In this document: in pieces, positions 1-4,736 of the stretch
How positions within the stretch are numbered: the first letter of the stretch is position 1
Layout: every line of letters starts with the position of its first letter
From: CAWHOW01 sp050013795
Lineage (GTDB): Bacteria > Bacteroidota > Bacteroidia > Bacteroidales > CG2-30-32-10
Direction of reading: 5' to 3'
NCBI GenBank assembly: GCA_050013795.1
Contig: JBEKEO010000182.1
Coordinates: 1-6,483 of the forward strand
DNA length: 6,483 bases
Position numbers and translations under genes: made by a program
The notes under the pieces: model-generated
What the model was told of the DNA's origin: nothing
Databases searched by the model: none
Seen by the model: the letters and a program-made list of their open reading frames with translations, nothing else

Positions 1-665
1 ACTTTGATTATGTTTTCGGATCCGGTTTCATTAATACCGACAGTAGAGGTTCCCGTAATAACAATATCGTCAATTTCTGATATGCCTGTCGATAACAGGG
101 CATTTCCATTAATATCAAGCTGTGAATTGACCATCCACCTGACTCCAACCTGTGAACTTTGATTATCACATGTTGCGGGGAGGCTAACTCCATTTACCAC
201 ACCTGTTGTCCAGTCGTTGGCACAAGTAACTGTAGTTCCGAGATCGATCCATGGACTTGAAGCACCGGGAAGTTTATATTGAACTTTAAAATCCCGGGGG
301 CCAGGATTTGTTCCATCGGAAAGTTGTTTTGAATAAACCATTAAATTACTGTAACCTGTTGTTTTAAATTTTACCATCCAGTTGGCAGAATCGGGGTCAT
401 TTGTCCAACCTGTTGCCATCGCACATTTATCGGAACCACCGCCCGCACCGGTTGCGGTATAACTAATCGGAATTCTACCATTTGCATGGCCATATTGACA
501 ACTGATATAGCGGGTGGAGTAACTCAGTGCAGCAACACCAGCATCTGCAAGTGAATCAGCAGATGTTGAGGGAAATGTCCACGCGATAAGAGTGTCCTGT
601 GCAAAAACACTGTTCATTAACAATGGCATAAAAGCCACACAGATAAATGTAAATAATTTTCTCAT
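1..665 (-). CDS. Secreted T9SS-type cargo protein, 3' end beyond the window
   Basis: The frame is open from an ATG at 663-665 to the left edge, giving 221 codons and no stop, so the C-terminus is missing. Residues 1-22 form a signal peptide: MRK, a hydrophobic core, then VFA before Q23. Signal peptidase I cleavage leaving N-terminal Gln is typical of exported Bacteroidota proteins. The mature part is rich in Ser, Thr, Gly, Asn and aromatic residues, has four cysteines (56, 81, 148, 166), and contains stretches such as FKTTGYSNLMVYSKQ (100-114) and DFKVQYKLPG (125-134) that look like beta-sandwich strands. Near the edge, SEIDDIVITGT (196-206) followed by VGINETGSENIIKV resembles the linker that usually precedes a YPNP-type T9SS sorting domain; that domain itself is outside the window. 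No catalytic motif is recognisable, so its role (adhesin, enzyme accessory or surface protein) is unknown. It is transcribed divergently from the lipoprotein gene and has its own promoter box. Reality of the gene is very likely; T9SS export is an inference. Confidence 0.88.
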   Translation of the reverse strand, partial: MRKLFTFICVAFMPLLMNSVFAQDTLIAWTFPSTSADSLADAGVAALSYSTRYISCQYGHANGRIPISYTATGAGGGSDKCAMATGWTNDPDSANWMVKFKTTGYSNLMVYSKQLSDGTNPGPRDFKVQYKLPGASSPWIDLGTTVTCANDWTTGVVNGVSLPATCDNQSSQVGVRWMVNSQLDINGNALLSTGISEIDDIVITGTSTVGINETGSENIIK

Positions 666-721
666 AATTTTAATTGTTTTAGTTAATAAATGTTAATCGA
701 TATGTTTATAATAACATGACG

Positions 722-751
722 CAAAAATAATAATTAAATTTAATAATCAAA
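722..751 (-). promoter_or_regulatory. Bacteroidota-type promoter for the secreted-protein gene
   Basis: On the minus strand TATTTTTG (722-729) matches the -7 consensus TAnnTTTG, and TTTG (748-751) lies 18 bp upstream as a -33 element. Transcription would begin near 715-718, leaving an AT-rich leader of about 50 nt before the ATG at 665. This is the only promoter in the window where both elements are clearly visible. Confidence 0.6.
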
Positions 752-859
752 ACGAATGACATACTAATCTGCTTTTCACATAGGTTTTGTCCTGAAACAT
801 CCATACATACAGTCGATGCAAGAAGTCAGAAGTTCTATAGTTCAAGTTTCAAAATTTAT

Positions 860-867
860 TATTTTTG
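860..867 (+). promoter_or_regulatory. -7 promoter box for the small lipoprotein gene
   Basis: TATTTTTG matches TAnnTTTG and lies 23 nt before the ATG at 891. No TTTG is seen at the expected -33 position. The box falls inside the longer reading frame that could start at 816, which argues that the true start is 891. The core TTATTATTTTTGC also occurs in the divergent promoter on the other strand (721-733). Confidence 0.45.
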
Positions 868-890
868 CATGGTTGTTTGAAACAATTGAT

Positions 891-1289
891 ATGTGCAAAA
901 CTAAATACATTATTACTGTAGCTTTATTGCTGATGGTAATTTTACCTCAATGCAAAAAAGAAAGCATATCCAATCCCGCCTATGCCATAGGCACTGTTAT
1001 TTATTACCAGAAAGGGGATAATCTTATTACTTCTGCACAGATAACCTATATGTTCCATGTCAACTATTTACCATACTTTAATCAATATACGGATAAAAAA
1101 GGAGGTAAAGGATGGAAAGTTCCTTTAAGCGGAGATTATAAGCAGGGTGACAAATTCATAGTTCAATATGAAGCTAATAATCCTAACTGCAACACCTTTG
1201 GAAGCCGCATGTTATTTGATTACAGGGTGAACGACAGCACTGATTATAAAAGGTATGTAAACGAGTTTATAAATAACCCGCCTCAATAA
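891..1289 (+). CDS. Putative small lipoprotein of unknown function
   Basis: This encodes 132 residues. The frame extends upstream to an ATG at 816, but I chose 891: the extra 25 residues put a non-signal segment ahead of the signal peptide, a promoter box lies inside that extension, and the 891 product begins with a proper lipoprotein signal. That signal is MCKTK, a hydrophobic stretch (residues 6-18), then LPQC with Cys21 as the likely lipidated residue, followed by KKE. Gln just before the Cys is unusual for a lipobox, though Bacteroidota lipoboxes are loose and C-K-K-E is common after them. The mature domain is about 110 residues and shows GTVIYY (about 33-38), GDKFIVQYEANNPN (about 86-99), then SRMLFDYRVNDSTDYKRYV (about 104-122). 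The pattern resembles small secreted proteins with a 'V-Y-x-x-NP...S-x-x-LFDY' signature, but I cannot assign a function. Sites of action would be the inner or outer membrane. It stands alone between divergent and downstream promoters. Confidence 0.75.
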   Translation: MCKTKYIITVALLLMVILPQCKKESISNPAYAIGTVIYYQKGDNLITSAQITYMFHVNYLPYFNQYTDKKGGKGWKVPLSGDYKQGDKFIVQYEANNPNCNTFGSRMLFDYRVNDSTDYKRYVNEFINNPPQ

Positions 1290-1300
1290 AACAGGTAAGT

Positions 1301-1318
1301 AATAATAATTTTATTATT
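1301..1318. terminator. AT-only hairpin after the lipoprotein gene, weak terminator candidate
   Basis: AATAATAA (1301-1308) and TTATTATT (1311-1318) are a perfect inverted repeat separated by TT, starting 11 nt after the stop codon and running into a short T-run (to 1321). The stem has no G-C pairs, so it would be a poor intrinsic terminator. Confidence 0.3.
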
Positions 1319-1360
1319 TTTCCGGTCAGTTATTGTCATTATCATAACGTGAACACCTAG

Positions 1361-1406
1361 TCGAACAGTGCAAACAAAGATTGTAACTGCTGAAACGACT
1401 GTTCGA
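1361..1406. repeat. Spaced 9-bp perfect inverted repeat upstream of the SDR gene
   Basis: TCGAACAGT (1361-1369) and ACTGTTCGA (1398-1406) are exact reverse complements with 28 nt between them. Inside the loop, ACAA (1374-1377) and TTGT (1381-1384) can pair around AGA, and ACTG occurs twice (1386-1389 and 1398-1401), so CAGT at 1366-1369 has two possible partners. It ends 28 bp before the -7 box of the SDR gene. It could be a regulator site, an RNA structure at the end of the lipoprotein transcript, or a dispersed repeat; no T-run follows, so it is not a classical terminator. Confidence 0.5.
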
Positions 1407-1434
1407 GCAAAAGACGGTATTTATTTATTTTATC

Positions 1435-1442
1435 TAAATTTG
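1435..1442 (+). promoter_or_regulatory. -7 promoter box of the SDR gene
   Basis: TAAATTTG matches TAnnTTTG and ends only 4 nt before the ATG at 1447. With the usual 4-8 nt from box to transcription start, the mRNA would begin at or beside the start codon, that is, leaderless or nearly so. No -33 TTTG is visible at the expected distance. Confidence 0.5.
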
Positions 1443-1446
1443 CCTT

Positions 1447-2466
1447 ATGATATTCGTTACAGGCGGTACAGGACTGGTAGGCTCGCATTTGCTTTACCGG
1501 CTTTGCAGTTCGGGCAAAAAGCTAAGGGCTCTTAAAAGGGAAACCTCCTCTTTGCGCATCATTCAAAAAACCTTTTCCTATTATACCCCCAATGCCGCTG
1601 CCCTTCTGAATAGCATCGAATGGGTTACCGGCGATGTTTCCGATATATATTCGCTTTACGAAGCCATGGAAGGCGCGGAGCAGGTGTATCACACGGCTGC
1701 CATTGTTTCGTTTCATGCTTCCGACAAGGCCAAAATGATGAATGTGAATGTTGACGGGACTGCCAATGTGGTGAATGCCTGTATTACTAAAGGTGTGAAG
1801 AAATTGTGCCATGTGAGCTCCATTGCCACGCTGGGCAGGGCTGATAACGACGGGCTTACGGATGAAGAAACGCACTGGAAAAGCTCGAAGAGGAATTCAT
1901 CTTATTCTAAAAGCAAGTACGGCGCCGAGCGCGAAGTGTGGCGCGGAATGGCCGAAGGACTTGCTGCGGTAATTGTTAATCCTTCGGTGATAATAGGTCC
2001 GGGCAACTGGAATAGTGGAAGTTGCCAGATGTTTCAGCAATCGTGGAATGGCTTGAAGTTTTATACCGATGGCGTAAACGGTTACGTTGATGTGAATGAC
2101 GTGGCAAAAGCCATGGTAATGCTGATGGAGAGCGATATTACAAATGCGCGCTTTATTCTTTCTTCTGAAAACATAGATTATAAAACATTCTTCAGTTGGG
2201 TTGCCGATGGGCTGGGTAAGAAGAAACCTAATATTAAAGCCACTGCATTTTTAAGTCAGTTAGCATGGAGGGCAGAGAAACTAAAGTCGATGATGACACA
2301 TTCAAAACCTTTGATAACCAAAGAAACCGCTAGGACTGCTTTTCAAAAGTTTTATTATTCTAACGAAAAGATAAAACAAGCATTAGGATTTGAATTCATC
2401 CCCATAAAAGATTCAATTGGGAAAACCTGTGAGTTCTTTCTGAAAGATAGACAGGAAACTTTTTAA
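1447..2466 (+). CDS. NAD(P)-dependent epimerase/reductase, extended SDR family
   Basis: This 339-residue protein has the size and layout of an extended short-chain dehydrogenase/reductase, a cytosolic Rossmann-fold enzyme. Visible landmarks are the nucleotide-binding TGGTGLVG at 5-12, GDVSD at 62-66 (adenine-ring region), YHTAA at 81-85, the catalytic Ser region VSSI at 123-126, the catalytic YxxxK as Y153-K157, and NPSVIIGPG at 178-186. The C-terminal third, which sets the substrate, is less conserved. The pattern is closest to dihydroflavonol-reductase-like or NAD-dependent epimerase proteins that are common but uncharacterised in Bacteroidota; the substrate cannot be read from sequence. 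The ATG at 1447 puts the glycine-rich loop at the usual position near the N-terminus. It has its own promoter box and converges on the hydroxyacid dehydrogenase. Base composition falls along the gene, from 36 G+C per 60 nt at 1921-1980 to 14 per 60 at 2341-2400. Confidence 0.93.
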   Translation: MIFVTGGTGLVGSHLLYRLCSSGKKLRALKRETSSLRIIQKTFSYYTPNAAALLNSIEWVTGDVSDIYSLYEAMEGAEQVYHTAAIVSFHASDKAKMMNVNVDGTANVVNACITKGVKKLCHVSSIATLGRADNDGLTDEETHWKSSKRNSSYSKSKYGAEREVWRGMAEGLAAVIVNPSVIIGPGNWNSGSCQMFQQSWNGLKFYTDGVNGYVDVNDVAKAMVMLMESDITNARFILSSENIDYKTFFSWVADGLGKKKPNIKATAFLSQLAWRAEKLKSMMTHSKPLITKETARTAFQKFYYSNEKIKQALGFEFIPIKDSIGKTCEFFLKDRQETF

Positions 2467-2475
2467 ACTTTTATT

Positions 2476-2511
2476 GGAATAATTCCTCCATAGTGCGTCA
2501 TTGCAATGACG
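2476..2511. repeat. Two adjacent palindromes between convergent genes
   Basis: GGAATAATTCC (2476-2486) is a palindrome around a central A. Nine bases on, CGTCATTGCAATGACG (2496-2511) is a perfect 16-bp palindrome. Neither is followed by a T-run on either strand, so they are not typical intrinsic terminators, although the position between two converging stop codons would suit a role in 3'-end formation. The CGTCATTGC/GCAATGACG arms resemble the ends of dispersed intergenic repeats seen in many bacterial genomes, here with no interior. Confidence 0.5.
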
Positions 2512-2519
2512 ATAAAGAA

Positions 2520-2548
2520 AATAAATATTATAAAAGTTGCTATTTATT
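2520..2548. terminator. AT-rich hairpin at convergent gene ends, weak terminator candidate
   Basis: AATAAATA (2520-2527) and TATTTATT (2541-2548) form a perfect 8-bp inverted repeat around a 13-nt loop. It overlaps the stop codon of the minus-strand dehydrogenase (2547-2549). There are no G-C pairs and no clear T-run, so any termination role is tentative. Confidence 0.25.
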
Positions 2549-3506
2549 ATATTCCTTTCATAAAAGCAATGATCTTCTCGGCAAGGACTTTAGCCAGCTT
2601 GATTTTCGATTCTTCTGTCCAGCCGGCAATGTGAGGGGTAAGGATAACTTTATCAGAATTGATCAGATACTTCCATGCATCAGGAAGTTCTTTGCCTGAT
2701 AATGTTTCGAAAGATGTTTTTTCATACTCTATTACATCCAGTGCAGCGCCTTTTACTTTCCCAGATTTTAATGCAGCTACAAGGTCGTTTGTATTTACCA
2801 CCGCACCGCGTGAAGTATTGATAAGCCAGAAATTCTTTTTAAATTTATTGATGAAAGATTCGTTCAACATGTAATGTGTTTCATCTGTCAGCGGAACATG
2901 CAGAGTAAGTATGTCGCTGCTTTCAAAGATCTCTCCTAAAGAAACTTCTTTGACAAATTCATCAGAATAATTGAATTTGTATTTATCGTAAGCTATCACA
3001 TTTGCCTCAAAACCCTTTAGTGTCTTAGCAAAAGCGCTGCCCATATTTCCATAACCAATGATGCCGATTGTTTTTCCTTTTATCTCAACGCCACGGTTCT
3101 CTTCACGTTTCCATTCGCCATTGCGGACTTGTCTGTCTGCACGTAAAAAATTATTCATTAATGCAATCAGCATTCCAAGGGCATGTTCACCAACCGCATC
3201 GCGATTACCTTCAGGCGAATTAAAACATTTTATCCCTTTGCTTTCGGCATAAGCAACATCAATGCTTTCCATGCCTGCGCCAACCCTGCCAATGAATTTA
3301 AGATTAGAAGCTTTATCAATCAGTTGCCTGTCCATATTGATGCGACTCCTGATAATGACTCCGCTATAATTGCAAATCATCTCAGTAATCTCATCTGGAT
3401 TTTTCTTTGTACCATCATCACAAACAAAACCTGCTTCTTCAAGGCTTTCCCTGAGAACAGCATGTGTTGAATCTATGAATAATATTTTGTGAGTACGAGC
3501 AGCCAT
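2547..3506 (-). CDS. D-isomer-specific 2-hydroxyacid dehydrogenase, phosphoglycerate dehydrogenase-like
   Basis: This 319-residue cytosolic oxidoreductase interconverts a D-2-hydroxyacid and a 2-oxoacid using NAD(H). The N-terminal catalytic half includes RSR at 53-55 and GRVGAGMESID at 73-83, the substrate-binding loop of this family. The inserted nucleotide-binding domain has GYGNMG at 151-156 (the GxGxxG fingerprint), with D174 at the end of the next strand favouring NAD over NADP. The catalytic triad is recognisable as R233 (TSRG, 231-234), E262 after ALDVIEY, and H292 (TPHIAG, 290-295). It is shorter than full SerA proteins and has no C-terminal ACT domain, so serine feedback through that domain is not expected. 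3-Phosphoglycerate, glyoxylate/hydroxypyruvate or another 2-oxoacid are all possible; I give no gene symbol. A TAnnTTTG box 43 nt upstream suggests a promoter separate from the lipid kinase upstream. Confidence 0.94.
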   Translation of the reverse strand: MAARTHKILFIDSTHAVLRESLEEAGFVCDDGTKKNPDEITEMICNYSGVIIRSRINMDRQLIDKASNLKFIGRVGAGMESIDVAYAESKGIKCFNSPEGNRDAVGEHALGMLIALMNNFLRADRQVRNGEWKREENRGVEIKGKTIGIIGYGNMGSAFAKTLKGFEANVIAYDKYKFNYSDEFVKEVSLGEIFESSDILTLHVPLTDETHYMLNESFINKFKKNFWLINTSRGAVVNTNDLVAALKSGKVKGAALDVIEYEKTSFETLSGKELPDAWKYLINSDKVILTPHIAGWTEESKIKLAKVLAEKIIAFMKGI

Positions 3507-3549
3507 CTTATTTTGCAGGCACGAAATTACTTAAAATCCTTCCTTTAAT

Positions 3550-3557
3550 CAAAATTA
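3550..3557 (-). promoter_or_regulatory. -7 promoter box of the hydroxyacid dehydrogenase gene
   Basis: On the minus strand TAATTTTG matches TAnnTTTG and would give a leader of roughly 35-40 nt before the ATG at 3506. No -33 TTTG sits at normal spacing; that region is instead occupied by the long hairpin at 3558-3605, which starts at the very next base. Confidence 0.4.
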
Positions 3558-3605
3558 TACTGAATCTTGACAGGTTTGCAGAGCAAAAGCTGTTTAGATT
3601 CAGTA
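3558..3605. repeat. Long interrupted hairpin between the lipid kinase and dehydrogenase genes
   Basis: TACTGAATCT (3558-3567) pairs perfectly with AGATTCAGTA (3596-3605). After one T-T mismatch, GACAG (3569-3573) pairs with CTGTT (3590-3594, one G-T wobble). Then TTTGC (3575-3579) pairs with GCAAA (3583-3587) around an AGA triloop. About 20 of 24 positions on each arm pair. It follows the lipid-kinase stop and abuts the dehydrogenase -7 box. It may end the kinase transcript, act as an operator, or be a REP-like repeat. On the minus strand it is followed by TAATTTTG, only a weak T-run. Confidence 0.6.
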
Positions 3606-3658
3606 ATACTGAGCGAATGAGATTGCTCTTTTTTCGCAAGCTCATTCAGTCGAAGTAT
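3606..3658. repeat. Second hairpin overlapping the 3' end of the lipid kinase gene
   Basis: ATACT (3606-3610) pairs with AGTAT (3654-3658). Across an internal loop, GAATGAG (3615-3621) pairs with CTCATTC (3641-3647), and after an A-G mismatch TTGC (3623-3626) pairs with GCAA (3636-3639) around TCTTTTTTC. The kinase stop codon (3642-3644) lies in one arm. It directly adjoins the hairpin at 3558-3605, so the kinase transcript would carry two consecutive stem-loops at its 3' end. Confidence 0.45.
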
Positions 3659-4589
3659 ATAATCCAGTAATTATATTCAGGCAACGCGGTATTATCTCAA
3701 AGGTAAGAGGTGTTGAACCAAGCGATTCTCCGTCAGCTTCCATCAATACAGGAGTATCTGCATGTACAGTTAGCTTTTTACACCTGTAAGTTTTTACCTT
3801 TGGGTGTTTTATAAATGAGCCGTCGTACAGGTTCTTTATGTTCCTGATGACTTCAATCTTCCCGATTTTTTGTATCACTGTTATATCAAACAAACCATCA
3901 TCAGCAATAGCTTCAGGAACCTGCATCATGCCGCCTCCACTGTATTTGCAAATCCCTACATTCATGCTGAATAAAGATGTTTTATATTCTGTCTCGTCTA
4001 TTGTAAGTTCTGCGTTCACTGCATGGAAAGAAAAAAGAGAGGTAAATAAGTTATAGAGATAAAGGAATTTCCCTGCTTTGTTATTTCCTTTCTGACTGTT
4101 CTTTTTGTTTACAACCTTGGCATCAAAGCCTATTCCGGCAATATTTATAAAATATCTTTCTTCTTCTTTTCCATTATTAACGTACTTTACTTTCCCTGCA
4201 TCCTGAAGAAATAATTTTCTCCGCTTTATGCAATCAATAGCGCCCTGGTAATTATCGGGAATATTGAACATTCTTCTCCAATCATTGCCCGAGCCAATGG
4301 GTATCATGCCAAGAGCGACATCAGTGGGAAGACAAACATTTTGCTCAAGTATACCATTTGCTATTTCATTCAATGTGCCGTCGCCGCCAACCGCAATAAG
4401 TGTTCTGTATCCGTCTTGAATAGCGTTAATTGCCAGTTCTTTTGCATGCAGATGATATGATGTGAAACCAAAACTGAATGAAATACCTGCTTTCTCAAAC
4501 ATGGACAAGACCACAGGCCATTCTCTTTTAGCCCTCCCTTTCCCTGCAGTTGGGTTGATAATAATAAACATATCCGAATTGTCAGCCAT
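3642..4589 (-). CDS. Lipid kinase of the YegS/DgkB (diacylglycerol kinase catalytic) family
   Basis: This 315-residue enzyme belongs to the family that uses ATP to phosphorylate a hydroxyl on diacylglycerol or a related lipid at the inner face of the membrane; it has no membrane segments of its own. Motifs are in the expected order: INPTAGKG at 11-18 on the first strand, the nucleotide-binding GGDGTLNE at 68-75, IPIGSGNDWRR at 96-106, DDGLFD at 230-235, and EADGE at 284-288 near the C-terminus. The length is usual for the family and all signature residues are present, so it should be active. The exact lipid is unknown: diacylglycerol, a sphingoid base or another alcohol are all plausible, and Bacteroidota do make sphingolipids. 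The start at 4589 has an AAGGAG 13 nt upstream; a second in-frame ATG at codon 7 is also possible. It is divergent from the Nramp gene. Confidence 0.93.
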   Translation of the reverse strand: MADNSDMFIIINPTAGKGRAKREWPVVLSMFEKAGISFSFGFTSYHLHAKELAINAIQDGYRTLIAVGGDGTLNEIANGILEQNVCLPTDVALGMIPIGSGNDWRRMFNIPDNYQGAIDCIKRRKLFLQDAGKVKYVNNGKEEERYFINIAGIGFDAKVVNKKNSQKGNNKAGKFLYLYNLFTSLFSFHAVNAELTIDETEYKTSLFSMNVGICKYSGGGMMQVPEAIADDGLFDITVIQKIGKIEVIRNIKNLYDGSFIKHPKVKTYRCKKLTVHADTPVLMEADGESLGSTPLTFEIIPRCLNIITGLYTSTE

Positions 4590-4602
4590 TCCTAACTTAT
4601 TA

Positions 4603-4608
4603 CTCCTT
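4603..4608 (-). promoter_or_regulatory. Shine-Dalgarno-like sequence before the lipid kinase
   Basis: On the minus strand AAGGAG lies 13 nt before the ATG at 4589, rather far for a strong ribosome binding site. It stands out because the other complete genes here have no comparable close purine motif. TATTTTTA (4627-4634, minus strand) further upstream matches seven of eight bases of a TATTTTTG -7 box and is the best promoter candidate. Confidence 0.35.
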
Positions 4609-4663
4609 ATTATTAATTCAGAACCTTAAAAATAGAATGAATTAATAAACAGGCACTACAATG

Positions 4664-4683
4664 ATGTAAACATTTTTTAACAT
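4664..4683. promoter_or_regulatory. Possible operator between the lipid kinase and Nramp genes
   Basis: ATGTAAACAT (4664-4673) is a short inverted repeat (ATGT-AA-ACAT), and AACAT recurs exactly 10 bp later (4669-4673 and 4679-4683), one helical turn apart. It lies 30-50 bp upstream of the Nramp -7 box. A metal-responsive regulator would be a natural partner, but the motif is short, AT-rich and not one I recognise. Confidence 0.2.
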
Positions 4684-4713
4684 GGCAAAATATTCTTGTT
4701 ATTTTTTTTAAAG

Positions 4714-4721
4714 TAACTTTG
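4714..4721 (+). promoter_or_regulatory. -7 promoter box of the Nramp gene
   Basis: TAACTTTG matches TAnnTTTG and ends 15 nt before the ATG at 4737, giving a very short leader of about 10 nt. The nearest -33-like element, CTTG at 4695-4698, is spaced too closely (15 bp). The in-frame TTG at 4719-4721 is the last three bases of this box, which rules it out as a sensible start codon. Confidence 0.5.
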
Positions 4722-4736
4722 CTTCTTCTATACATT

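Noticed and set aside
8..193. Minus-strand 61-codon frame at the left end
   Set aside because: It is out of frame with the signal-peptide-bearing secreted protein that covers the same bases and has far better support.
816..890. N-terminal extension of the small lipoprotein starting at ATG 816
   Set aside because: It contains a promoter box and would bury the lipoprotein signal 25 residues inside the protein.
1522..1875. 117-codon minus-strand reading frame inside the SDR gene
   Set aside because: It is antisense to strongly conserved SDR motifs, has no recognisable domain, and shows His/Ile-rich shadow composition.
2493..3470. Several plus-strand frames (2493-2699, 2659-2874, 3058-3252, 3183-3470)
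   Set aside because: All lie wholly or mostly antisense to the hydroxyacid dehydrogenase and have no family features or promoter context.
3838..4056. Plus-strand 72-codon frame
   Set aside because: It is antisense to the C-terminal half of the lipid kinase with no supporting motif.
4719..4736. TTG start at 4719 for the Nramp gene
   Set aside because: The TTG is the end of the TAACTTTG promoter box; the ATG at 4737 gives a normal family N-terminus.
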